Part shown: one piece after another, positions 1-6,793 of the stretch
How the letters are laid out: every line of letters starts with the position of its first letter
How positions within the stretch are numbered: the first letter of the stretch is position 1
DNA from: a bacterium
GTDB taxonomy: Bacteria > UBA9089 > JASEGY01
Direction of reading: 5' to 3'
DNA length: 7,605 nt
Assembly (NCBI GenBank): GCA_030019105.1
Contig: JASEGY010000161.1
Location: forward strand, 1 to 7,605
Program-made: the position numbers and the translations under genes
The notes under the pieces: model-generated
What the model was told of the DNA's origin: nothing
What the model saw: only the letters and a program-made list of their open reading frames with translations
The model's database searches: none

Positions 1-76
1 AAACTTAAGTGTCGAAAAATCAAGCACTTATGGAGAACTTGCTACTGACCAGCTTTGTAAGAAACAAGACTCATTC

Positions 77-143
77 ACCACTGAGGTATGGATGCACGGA
101 GAAATAGTTATGATTCTTCTCTGTGTCTCTGTGTCTCCGTGGT
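77..143. repeat. Imperfect inverted repeat, CACAGAGA type
   Basis: Arms 77-103 and 117-143 pair at 19 of 27 positions around a 13-base loop. The right arm is made of an 8-base unit (TCTCTGTG, TCTCTGTG, TCTCCGTG), and the left arm is a decayed complement of it. It lies just upstream of the regulator gene's ribosome site, so it would be in the 5' leader if transcription starts upstream. It resembles the short palindromic repeats scattered between genes in many bacterial genomes. No function is evident. Confidence 0.7.
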
Positions 144-160
144 AGATCAATAAGGTATTG

Positions 161-165
161 GGAGG
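161..165 (+). promoter_or_regulatory. Ribosome binding site that sets the regulator start
   Basis: GGAGG lies 5 bases before the ATG at 171. An in-frame GTG at 123 would add 16 residues, but it lies inside the CACAGAGA repeat and has no Shine-Dalgarno sequence, so the start at 171 is preferred. Confidence 0.85.
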
Positions 166-170
166 AAAAG

Positions 171-1649
171 ATGATTCAAGATGTCACCAAGCTTAATACT
201 TTGCTTGAGATAAGCAATATTGTCCATTCTACCCTGGAGGTTAATTCTGTAGTAAATCTGATTCTCGGAACTGTGACCGAGGCATTAAAGGCAGATGCCG
301 GCACCCTTTTATTGATGAATAAAGATCATCAGCTCTATTTCAGGGTAACGGAAAAAGGGGAGGAGATAAAAAATCTTAAGCCCAGGATGGAAAAGGATAT
401 AGAGGCCTGGGTGGCTACTTCAGGTGAATCCGTTCTTATTCCTGAACGGGATAAGTTGGGCCGTTTTAAGGACCGATTAAAAGATGTCGTGGATTTTAAA
501 ATCGGTTCTCTCATTTGTGTCCCTTTAGGGCTGGAGGATAAACGGATCGGTTCCCTGGAGGTGGTTAATAAAGAGGGGAAACCTGTCTTTACTGAGATAG
601 AAGAAGATTTCCTGAAAGAGATTGCTCATCACGTGGTCAATTCCATCAGGAATGCTAAACTTTATGCTAAAGCCAGTCAGGAAAACAAGGGCCTGAAGGA
701 AATACTGGAGCTTAAACATACTATTATCGGTGAAAGCAGGTCAGTAAAGGAGACCTTAAGCTTGATCGGAAAGGTCTCCGGGACCAAGGTCAGTGTCCTT
801 ATTACCGGAGAGACCGGAGTGGGCAAGGAATTAGTCGCCCGGGCTATTCACGAAAATAGTCCGGTAAAAGATGGGCCCTTTGTGGAGATCAACTGTGCGG
901 CCATTCCGGACACCTTGCTTGAATCCGAGCTCTTTGGCTATGAAAAAGGGGCCTTTACCGGAGCTGCTTATACTCGTAAGGGGAAATTTGAATTGGCTGA
1001 CGGGGGCACCCTGTTTTTGGACGAAATTGGTAGTATGTCCCTTATGGCCCAGGCCAAGATATTGAGGGTTCTCCAGGAGAGAAAATTCGAACGAGTGGGG
1101 GGGCAGCGTATGATCACAACTGATGCCCGGATCATTGCGGCCACTAATATTGATATTTTAGAGACCATCAAGAGAGGTGGGTTTCGGGAGGACCTCTACT
1201 ATCGATTAAATGAAATAAATATCTACCTCCTACCTCTGAGGGACCGAAAAGAGGACATCCCTTTTTTGATTGAGCATTTCATCGAGGAGTTTAATTCAGA
1301 GCTCAATCGAGATGTGAAAAGGGTTTCCGATGTGGCCATCAAACACTTGATGGGATATGAATGGTTTGGGAATGTCAGGGAACTTAGATCAGCTATTAAG
1401 CGGGCAATGATTTTGATGGAAGGCGATGTTATTCACCTGGAGCATCTACCCTTTGAGGTGCGGTTTATCAGCGAAGAAGTGAATGGGGGCGTCATACCGA
1501 GCCTGGAAGAGATGGAACGGGAGCATATCCTCAAGGCCCTGGCATATACTGACTGGAACAAAACCCAGACAGCCCAGCTTCTGAAAATATCCCGGCCGAC
1601 TCTGGATAAAAAGATCAAGACTTACGGGCTGGTGGTTAAGCAAAAGTAA
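171..1649 (+). CDS. Sigma-54-dependent activator with GAF sensor domain (NifA-like architecture)
   Basis: A 492-residue enhancer-binding protein that should use ATP hydrolysis to remodel sigma-54 RNA polymerase into open complexes. Order of domains: an N-terminal GAF domain (about residues 5-165), a short linker helix, an AAA+ domain (about 185-415) and a C-terminal Fis-type helix-turn-helix (about 455-492). Visible motifs are Walker A GETGVGKE (213-220), the sigma-54 contact loop GAFTGA (260-265), Walker B GTLFLDE (279-285), the arginine-finger segment FREDLYYRL (338-346) and WFGNVREL (398-405, sensor 2). In that last motif the usual proline after W is F. There is no response-regulator receiver domain, so control is probably by a ligand, redox state or partner acting on the GAF domain. 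The effector cannot be read from the sequence. The downstream amidase gene is on the same strand but 244 bases away across a repeat element, so a shared operon is unsure. The family call is firm; the target genes are unknown. Confidence 0.95.
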   Translation: MIQDVTKLNTLLEISNIVHSTLEVNSVVNLILGTVTEALKADAGTLLLMNKDHQLYFRVTEKGEEIKNLKPRMEKDIEAWVATSGESVLIPERDKLGRFKDRLKDVVDFKIGSLICVPLGLEDKRIGSLEVVNKEGKPVFTEIEEDFLKEIAHHVVNSIRNAKLYAKASQENKGLKEILELKHTIIGESRSVKETLSLIGKVSGTKVSVLITGETGVGKELVARAIHENSPVKDGPFVEINCAAIPDTLLESELFGYEKGAFTGAAYTRKGKFELADGGTLFLDEIGSMSLMAQAKILRVLQERKFERVGGQRMITTDARIIAATNIDILETIKRGGFREDLYYRLNEINIYLLPLRDRKEDIPFLIEHFIEEFNSELNRDVKRVSDVAIKHLMGYEWFGNVRELRSAIKRAMILMEGDVIHLEHLPFEVRFISEEVNGGVIPSLEEMEREHILKALAYTDWNKTQTAQLLKISRPTLDKKIKTYGLVVKQK

Positions 1650-1667
1650 GAAGATACGTATCTTCTT
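1648..1667. repeat. Perfect 20-bp palindrome overlapping the regulator stop codon
   Basis: AAGAAGATAC is followed directly by its reverse complement GTATCTTCTT with no spacer. The first two bases belong to the TAA stop at 1647-1649. No T-run follows, so it is not a standard intrinsic terminator. Its right half is also the left end of the MITE-like element at 1657-1818. Confidence 0.85.
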
Positions 1668-1818
1668 CAAATCTATTGGTACAAGAGAAAACTTAAATAA
1701 TCTCTCGCAAAGGCGCAAAGGCGCAAAGAATAAAATAATATAAGCTCTTAGCGACTTTGCGGCTTTGCGAGAGATAAAAAAGGGACTGGGCTATACCATG
1801 ACTTTTGAAGAGGATACG
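1657..1818. mobile_element. MITE-like non-coding element, about 162 bp
   Basis: The ends 1657-1683 and 1792-1818 are inverted repeats matching at 21 of 27 positions, sharing a CGTATC(C/T)TCTTCAAA core. Between them is the CGCAAAG hairpin, and no coding frame is present. AAGATA occurs on both sides (1651-1656 and 1819-1824) and may be a 6-bp target duplication, although the same bases extend to AAGATACG and could be part of the repeat itself. A copy of the same end lies at 7552-7576 and matches the right end here at 24 of 25 bases in inverted orientation, so the sequence is dispersed. Mobility in trans by an unknown transposase is inferred. An alternative is a pile-up of unrelated palindromes. 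Confidence 0.55.
1701..1774. repeat. CGCAAAG-type inverted repeat (hairpin)
   Basis: Arms 1701-1724 and 1751-1774 match at 22 of 24 positions around an A/T-rich 26-base loop. Each arm is itself a short tandem repeat of an 8-base unit (CGCAAAGG). It could fold in RNA or single-stranded DNA. An A-rich stretch but no U-run follows on the plus strand, so a terminator role is weak. It forms the core of the MITE-like element. Confidence 0.8.
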
Positions 1819-1874
1819 AAGATACGATGCCTGGAAATACTCTCGACAGTTGCTTGCTGTTATTGAAAAAAGAA

Positions 1875-1884
1875 AAGGTGGAGG
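1875..1884 (+). promoter_or_regulatory. Strong ribosome binding site before a TTG start
   Basis: AAGGTGGAGG ends 9 bases before the TTG at 1894. It supports TTG as the true start, which is also where the lipoprotein signal peptide begins. Confidence 0.8.
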
Positions 1885-1893
1885 TAAATTAGA

Positions 1894-4251
1894 TTGAAAA
1901 AGGTTAGTACCATAATCTTAATTATTTCAGTAGTTTTTTTGGGTTGTGCCAGGGTCAGACCTATTCCACCTCCGGAAGAGGCTAAACTGCCGCAGCTTTA
2001 TGCCTCTCTAACCGAGCCCCTGGATAAGATCGACAGTTCTGCCGTGGTTGGCAGGCGCATTGTCATTGATCCGGGGCATGGAGGACGATTCCCAGGGGCA
2101 GTGGGTTCCGGCGGGGTAACGGAAAAAGAGGTCAATTTGGGGGTGGGCCTCTATCTCTGGGGCCTTCTGAAGGAAGCCGGAGCTGAGCCTGTTTTAACCA
2201 GAGCCAGTGATAAACATTTTGCTGACGTCCAGAAAGATGACCTTCAGGCCAGGGTGGATATAACCAAAGAAGCGGAAGCGGATATATTTATCTCGCTGCA
2301 TCACAACGCCGATATTGTCCCTGGCTCGCAGAAGAACCAGATCGAGACCTATTACAAGATGGATGATCCCGGGCCTTCTCTTGATCTGGCCCATGCTGTC
2401 CACCGTCACCTGGTTCGGAATCTGGGCATCAGAGAAAATAAAATCCTGGCTGGAAACTATTATGTTCTTCGCCACAACCCGGCCAAAGCCGCTCTTCTGG
2501 GTGAAGCCTCTTATCTTTCTAACAAGTGGGTGGAGGAAAAGCTTCGATTGGCCTCGGCGCAAAGACTTGAGGCCGGGGCATATTTCCTGGGACTTTGCGA
2601 TTATATCTCACGGGGTATTCCTGAGGTTGTTGAAATAACCCCGTCCAGAACAGTTGCAGAGGCAATGCCCCGGATTTCAGTTGCCATTAAAGACGGCCCC
2701 GGCGGAGCAGGAATAGACCCTGCTTCCATCAGGTTAAGACTGGATGGGGAAGCGGTTAATCATCATTATCTCCCGGAAGTCGATCAGATTATTTACATCC
2801 CCCCGGATCCATTAACCAACGGAGAGCACCGGATAAGCATAGATGCCAGAAACCTGAAAGGCAATGCCTTAAGGACTGCCTCGACTTCTTTCACCATTGA
2901 TCTTCCTCCCCAAAGTCTGGAGTTTGCTTTCGATCCACCCATACTGCCCCCTGATGGTCAAACTCAAGTGGCTGTTGTCGCTGAGGTAAAGGATAAATAC
3001 GGGCACCCTGTTCGGGATGGGTCTATTGTTCGATTCAAGGCGAGTGAGGGTAACTTGAGTTCAGATACGGGGGCGACACTGAATGGGAAGGCGATTACCT
3101 ATTTGAGTACGAAAAATACGGGGGCTATTTCGGTCAGGGTATCTTTTAAAGACCTGTCGGCTGAAAGGCAGATTGCCTGCCATTATCCGATTAAATTTGC
3201 CATGGTAAGCGGATTTGTCCAGGATAAACTGGACAGTAGTCCGCTTAAGGAAGCGGTAGTAGTATTAGATGGCGAGAGAATTGCCTGTACCAATCGGGAT
3301 GGTTTCTTCTTCCTGCCTGATGTGACGCCTGGCAGACACGGATTTTCAGTCAGTAGTAACGGTTACATCCCGGTTAAGATTGACCTTGACCTCAAAGATC
3401 GTGAGAGCAAGAGAAAAGACCTGAGACTCCTTCCGGTTGCCGGAGGGGTTTTGAAAGGCCAGGTTTTTGTGGTTGATCCGGAGTTTGGCGGGGGAGAATC
3501 CGGGGCTATTGGGCCTACCAGTATGCGGGCCTCGGATGTTAATTTAGTCGTAGCCAGGTACCTGAAAGACTATTTGGTGAAGGCCGGGGCTAAGGTCTTT
3601 CTCACCCGGGAATTTGATGTTACCATGCCGGAACTGGAGCGGGTCAAGCTGGCCAATGCTGTCGGGGCAGACCGGTTTGTTTCCATCGGACATGGAGGGG
3701 CTTCTGATCCGGCCTTGAATTTTACCTATACTGCCCACTATCCCAATTCCAGGGTAGGTGTCCCTCTGGCCAAAGCCGTGCAGGCGCACTTAGTGAAGGC
3801 CTTAGGGCATGAAGACCGGGGAGATAAAGATAGCGCGGCTTATTGTCTGGTGCAAACGGCCTGTCCGGCTATTTACACCCATGCTTCATTGATTACCAAC
3901 CAGGAAGAAGAGACACGCTTGAGCAGCCCGGTCTATAATCGAAAAGAGGCCTACTCGATCTACAATGGTATCCTGGCCGGCTATGGACTGACTAATCAGG
4001 ATACTGCCTCTTTGAGCGGGAAGGTGCTTGATAAAAATGGAAAGCCTGTCTCTAATGCCCTGGTAACCCTAGATGATTATCTGATGCTCCAGACAGGGAA
4101 AGACGGGGCCTTTCATTTCCTTTATCTGGAACCGGGGCAGCACCGGGTCAAGGTTGAATGTCAGGGCTTTGCCGGCATAGAAAAGACAGATGTTACGCTG
4201 CAGGCCGGAGAAGAAAGGCAGTTAGACATAAACCTGGAAAGAAGTAGATAG
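1894..4251 (+). CDS. Lipoprotein N-acetylmuramoyl-L-alanine amidase with a second, inactive amidase-like domain
   Basis: A 785-residue envelope protein. Residues 1-18 form a lipoprotein signal (MKK, hydrophobic run, FLGC with Cys18 as the lipid site). Residues 54-240 are an Amidase_3 domain, which cleaves the MurNAc to L-alanine bond of peptidoglycan. Its zinc ligands are His62 (DPGHGG), Glu77 (EKEVNL) and His136 (SLHHNA), and the catalytic residue is Glu204 (GEASYLSN). Residues 250-335 and 342-430 look like Ig-type modules, the second close to Big_1. Residues 438-513 and 707-783 look like carboxypeptidase-regulatory beta-sandwiches (SGFV/SGKV, DG.F.F, PG.H). Residues 520-700 repeat the amidase fold (VVDPEFGG, DVNL, VSIGHGG, ASLITN), but the ligands have become Glu530, Ala546 and Gly599, and the catalytic Glu has become His663. 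It is far longer than ordinary amidases of about 200-450 residues. The start is TTG with a strong ribosome site. The amidase call is firm; the role of the second domain, perhaps glycan binding, is inferred. Confidence 0.92.
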   Translation: MKKVSTIILIISVVFLGCARVRPIPPPEEAKLPQLYASLTEPLDKIDSSAVVGRRIVIDPGHGGRFPGAVGSGGVTEKEVNLGVGLYLWGLLKEAGAEPVLTRASDKHFADVQKDDLQARVDITKEAEADIFISLHHNADIVPGSQKNQIETYYKMDDPGPSLDLAHAVHRHLVRNLGIRENKILAGNYYVLRHNPAKAALLGEASYLSNKWVEEKLRLASAQRLEAGAYFLGLCDYISRGIPEVVEITPSRTVAEAMPRISVAIKDGPGGAGIDPASIRLRLDGEAVNHHYLPEVDQIIYIPPDPLTNGEHRISIDARNLKGNALRTASTSFTIDLPPQSLEFAFDPPILPPDGQTQVAVVAEVKDKYGHPVRDGSIVRFKASEGNLSSDTGATLNGKAITYLSTKNTGAISVRVSFKDLSAERQIACHYPIKFAMVSGFVQDKLDSSPLKEAVVVLDGERIACTNRDGFFFLPDVTPGRHGFSVSSNGYIPVKIDLDLKDRESKRKDLRLLPVAGGVLKGQVFVVDPEFGGGESGAIGPTSMRASDVNLVVARYLKDYLVKAGAKVFLTREFDVTMPELERVKLANAVGADRFVSIGHGGASDPALNFTYTAHYPNSRVGVPLAKAVQAHLVKALGHEDRGDKDSAAYCLVQTACPAIYTHASLITNQEEETRLSSPVYNRKEAYSIYNGILAGYGLTNQDTASLSGKVLDKNGKPVSNALVTLDDYLMLQTGKDGAFHFLYLEPGQHRVKVECQGFAGIEKTDVTLQAGEERQLDINLERSR

Positions 4252-4258
4252 CGACTGG

Positions 4259-4450
4259 ATGACTAAGCAAACTTTTTTGGTAGAGTTAAATAAAGGGGAA
4301 GAATTTTACTGTGCTCGCGTGGTAAACCACTCTAATTGTTTCACTCAAGGGTATACTGTGGAAGAAACGATAGAGAATATCAGGGAGGTAATTTCCCTTA
4401 TGATAGATATTCGGATTATAGAGAAGTCTAAAGTTCTAATGGCAGCATAA
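4259..4450 (+). CDS. Solo HicB-family (UPF0150-like) small protein
   Basis: A 63-residue protein with the HicB antitoxin fold signature: a strand-rich start (FLVELNKGEEFYCARV), then NCFTQGYTVEETIENIREVISLMID. This last part matches the family's 'PGC.TQGDT.EEA..N..EAI' pattern. In HicAB toxin-antitoxin pairs this domain neutralises the HicA mRNA nuclease. Here no HicA frame is seen on either side, and there is no C-terminal DNA-binding domain, so it is an orphan or a diverged regulator. It starts 7 bases after the amidase stop with only a weak ribosome site, which suggests translational coupling to the amidase message. The family is likely; the function is unknown. Confidence 0.72.
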   Translation: MTKQTFLVELNKGEEFYCARVVNHSNCFTQGYTVEETIENIREVISLMIDIRIIEKSKVLMAA

Positions 4451-4561
4451 GTTGATTGCATTTTCAAATGGAAAATATGACCTGCGAATGGCCGTTCCCT
4501 GGGAAGGGATACTTTGGGACGGTTCAAAATCGCTCATTTTCTGGTGAAATATTACGCGCGG

Positions 4562-4598
4562 TTAACCTCCCGCAGGTTTAGAACCTGCGGGAGGTTAA
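4562..4598. repeat. Perfect 17-bp inverted repeat between convergent genes
   Basis: Arms 4562-4578 (TTAACCTCCCGCAGGTT) and 4582-4598 are perfect complements around a 3-base loop (TAG). It lies between the HicB-like gene (+) and the kinase-like gene (-), where a two-way terminator would fit, but no clear T-run follows on either strand. A dispersed palindromic repeat that also slows polymerase is the likelier reading. Confidence 0.8.
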
Positions 4599-4647
4599 TT
4601 TGCTCAGCCGCAAGCTTTCACAGTAAGGTGAACCATCCCGATACTTT

Positions 4648-6333
4648 TCATTTTTTGAGGAATTCGAAATTACATATTCTTATCTCCGGCAGACCTCGCT
4701 CATCTGTAATCAAAGTTCCCTTGCTATCAAATGAAATAAGTATATGCCTCCCTCTAAGGTTAAGATCTTCAATTCCCACTTTCGACAGTCTTTCTTTTCC
4801 AACCCGCAATAAATTAAGATATTCTTCCCGGGTAATAACTCCCTCTCTATAGGCGTGTAATGCATTTACACCTTCATAGAAATCTCCATCTTTAGCAGCT
4901 AATTTTTCATCAGGTCCATTCCAATACCCCCAGATAGTTATATAATCCCGGTTCTTCATCAGGATCGGCATTCCATCAGGGGTAAAATAATCCTTGTGGC
5001 TTTCATATCGAGAGTTGTCAAAGAGGTTATCGGATATCTCCGTTTCAGTCCCCGTCATATATATCGCTCTCGGATAGATGGTGGCGATACCTTTGCAACT
5101 GAGTTCTACGGCAAGAGAGACCTCCTCAAAAGGACTGTTGCAGCCGTACGCCAATATCTTCTGTTCATCCTCTTTAAAAGGATCCATATCCGGTTGTAAA
5201 CCAACCATGGAAAACTTCCAAACGAGGTGGATATTATCTTTAGTTACCGTGTAGTAAATTGCCCTATGCTGGGATAGTTTAGTCTTTGGAGCCTGTTTCC
5301 ATCGTTCCGGGAGAAAGTAGTCAAACAAATATGGATCTTTTCCTGCCACCCACAATCTTCCTTTAGTACTTTCCACATGCCCATAAACATAATCAACCCC
5401 AAAGATATTTACATGATGCAGGTGCGGATGGAATTTTCTGGGAATCTCTATGGTAAATCTATCTCTTTGTCTTTTTAGGTAATCAGTGCGTTTAGCTTTT
5501 TTGACCATTTCTTCTCGTTCAGGAGTCCTGTCAAGTAATTCAAAATCAACTAACCCACAAAGAATCTTTCCCTGCCTGTCTCTCAGAAAATCTCCACCTT
5601 CAGGTCTGATAATGACATGCTGCGGCTTTCTGTCTCTTACTATAAATCCCTCCTTTTCTATCTTCTCTTCAGCGTTAAGCGTGAGCGACTCCATAAGCTT
5701 TTCATCTAATACTCCTTCCCTACAGGCAAAAGCCGCATCTATCCCTTTAAGCCATTCATAAATAACCGCATATGAACGGTGCATATCCAGGGTGATTTCC
5801 TTATGTGACCGTATCTTCAACCGTATTTTATATTCTTTTCTTCCAGTTTGCCATAATTTTTGAGGCTTTGATGGTACATATATGGCCAGGGGTTTTTGGA
5901 TAATTATTTTCCCGGAAGAGTTAGACATTGTATTTCCTAACTCCATAACTAAAGAGAATTCTTCAAAGGGGCTATTGAATTCAGCGCTCATTAATTCCTC
6001 GCAATACTCGGCCCCTGGAATATCCTGTCCCATGCGGTTCCATTTTATAACAATATCCTTACATCTCCCGTTTATTCTTTTTGTCTTAATTTTATAAATA
6101 GAACTTGTTCCTGATAATCTTGTGAAATTTTCATTAAACCAGTTTTTATCTGTCCAAAAATTTTCCGGTCTCAAGTTTTCAAGGAAGGGCAATCCATATT
6201 TTGTGAGATAAAGATCATCTTCATTTTCTAATTTTATATGGGCATATTCCACATCTAAGGCTTTTACTATTTCATTCTTATTATGATTTTTTTCACTATA
6301 AAACCATTCCCTGATCTGAATATCTTCTATCAT
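4648..6333 (-). CDS. Unrecognised protein with two tandem kinase-like domains, the second degenerate
   Basis: 561 residues with no signal peptide or membrane segment, so probably cytosolic. I do not recognise the family. The two halves are clearly homologous: NSPFEEFSLVMEL (120-132) matches NSPFEEVSLAVEL (399-411), AFACREGV (201-208) matches LHAYREGV, and KPLAIYV matches YPRAIYM. Half 1 (about 40-270) has a kinase-like motif order: GTSSIYKI as a glycine-loop position (75-82), IVIKW with Lys97, Glu124/125, RDRKPQH (233-239, compare HRDLKPEN) and VDFE with Asp263 (compare DFG). His239 replaces the usual metal-binding Asn. Half 2 (about 325-561) keeps Lys373 and Glu403/404, but the catalytic-loop Asp is Asn525, the loop Lys is Arg527 and the DFG Asp is Asn555. 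A kinase plus pseudokinase pair is inferred; a non-enzymatic fold is possible. By eye the gene is more A/T-rich than the regulator and amidase genes. It has a good ribosome site and ends in TGA. Confidence 0.9.
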   Translation of the reverse strand: MIEDIQIREWFYSEKNHNKNEIVKALDVEYAHIKLENEDDLYLTKYGLPFLENLRPENFWTDKNWFNENFTRLSGTSSIYKIKTKRINGRCKDIVIKWNRMGQDIPGAEYCEELMSAEFNSPFEEFSLVMELGNTMSNSSGKIIIQKPLAIYVPSKPQKLWQTGRKEYKIRLKIRSHKEITLDMHRSYAVIYEWLKGIDAAFACREGVLDEKLMESLTLNAEEKIEKEGFIVRDRKPQHVIIRPEGGDFLRDRQGKILCGLVDFELLDRTPEREEMVKKAKRTDYLKRQRDRFTIEIPRKFHPHLHHVNIFGVDYVYGHVESTKGRLWVAGKDPYLFDYFLPERWKQAPKTKLSQHRAIYYTVTKDNIHLVWKFSMVGLQPDMDPFKEDEQKILAYGCNSPFEEVSLAVELSCKGIATIYPRAIYMTGTETEISDNLFDNSRYESHKDYFTPDGMPILMKNRDYITIWGYWNGPDEKLAAKDGDFYEGVNALHAYREGVITREEYLNLLRVGKERLSKVGIEDLNLRGRHILISFDSKGTLITDERGLPEIRICNFEFLKK

Positions 6334-6340
6334 AGGAGTT

Positions 6341-6347
6341 CTCCTCC
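6341..6347 (-). promoter_or_regulatory. Ribosome binding site of the tandem kinase-like gene
   Basis: On the minus strand GGAGGAG lies 7 bases before the ATG at 6333, which fixes the start. No convincing -35/-10 pair was found further upstream; a lone TATACT-like hexamer at about 6371-6376 has no matching -35. Confidence 0.8.
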
Positions 6348-6407
6348 GTTTTGTCGGTGGCCGTCAAGAAGTATACTCAGCACGGTCATAAATAGTGATT
6401 TTGAATA

Positions 6408-6472
6408 GGTTGTAAGTTGTAGGTTGTAGGTTGTAGGTTGTAGAAGTAACTTACAACCTACAACTTACAACC
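6408..6472. repeat. Heptamer-built hairpin (GGTTGTA repeats)
   Basis: Five tandem copies of a heptamer, GGTTGTA with one AGTTGTA, fill 6408-6442. The reverse complement of the first part (6450-6472) follows, pairing with 6408-6430 at 22 of 23 positions. The hairpin lies about 60-125 bases before the ribosome site of the kinase-like gene and could be in its leader. It resembles the short tandemly repeated heptamers known from filamentous cyanobacteria in form, but not in a way that identifies the organism. Confidence 0.85.
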
Positions 6473-6545
6473 AAATTACCCTGAGTTATTGAGAAGATAC
6501 AGAATCGCAGATTATGCCCGCGTTGAGTATAAATCACAGTTTAGT

Positions 6546-6573
6546 AAATTTTTAAATTTTTAAATTTTTAAAT
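6546..6573. repeat. A/T octamer tandem repeat (AAATTTTT, 3.5 copies)
   Basis: Three exact copies of AAATTTTT and a half copy in a row. The array could bend or melt easily and is prone to slippage. No gene overlaps it. Confidence 0.85.
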
Positions 6574-6586
6574 AATCACCACAAAA

Positions 6587-6793
6587 TTGCGATCTGTGCA
6601 ATCAGCATTTATAAACAATTTTAACCTGCCGCAATCAACCGCCAATACTGGCGGTTGAGCGTCTGAAGGCTGACTACTAATCAGATACGACTCCTTTAAT
6701 AAGGGTGGATTGATTGGGGCTTGCACTTCTACTTCCGCAGGCGACTAAGCTTTACAGTGACCTGTTAAAAAAAGTTGATTGCACAGGTCGCAA
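6587..6793. repeat. About 207-bp segment bounded by inverted repeats
   Basis: The core TGATTGCACAG(A/G)TCGCAA at 6776-6793 is matched in inverted orientation at 6587-6604 at 17 of 18 bases. The wider 26-base arms (6582-6607 and 6773-6798) match at 21 of 26. The segment contains a perfect 10-bp hairpin at 6635-6658. It may be a small non-autonomous element, or the ends may be a chance pair of a dispersed repeat. No gene is intact inside. Confidence 0.5.
6635..6658. repeat. Perfect 10-bp hairpin
   Basis: TCAACCGCCA and TGGCGGTTGA pair perfectly around the loop ATAC. No T-run follows, so it is not a clear terminator. It lies in the inverted-repeat-bounded segment. Confidence 0.75.

Noticed and set aside
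29..45. TGGAGAACTTGCTA as a sigma-54 promoter
   Set aside because: The GG to GC spacing is 7 bases, not the 10 needed.
123..170. GTG start giving a 16-residue longer regulator
   Set aside because: It lies inside the CACAGAGA repeat and lacks a ribosome site; GGAGG at 161-165 points to ATG 171.
1826..1855. CTGGAAATAC...TTGCT before the amidase gene as a sigma-54 promoter
   Set aside because: The spacing between GG and GC is 17 bases, far from 10.
4449..4460. 12-base match AAGTTGATTGCA shared with 6772-6783, and a loose AAGCTTT..ACAGT match between about 4612 and 6747
   Set aside because: Too short and gapped to claim a shared element without a genome-wide search.
6408..6472. CRISPR array
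   Set aside because: The repeats are contiguous heptamers without spacers, and no cas gene is present.
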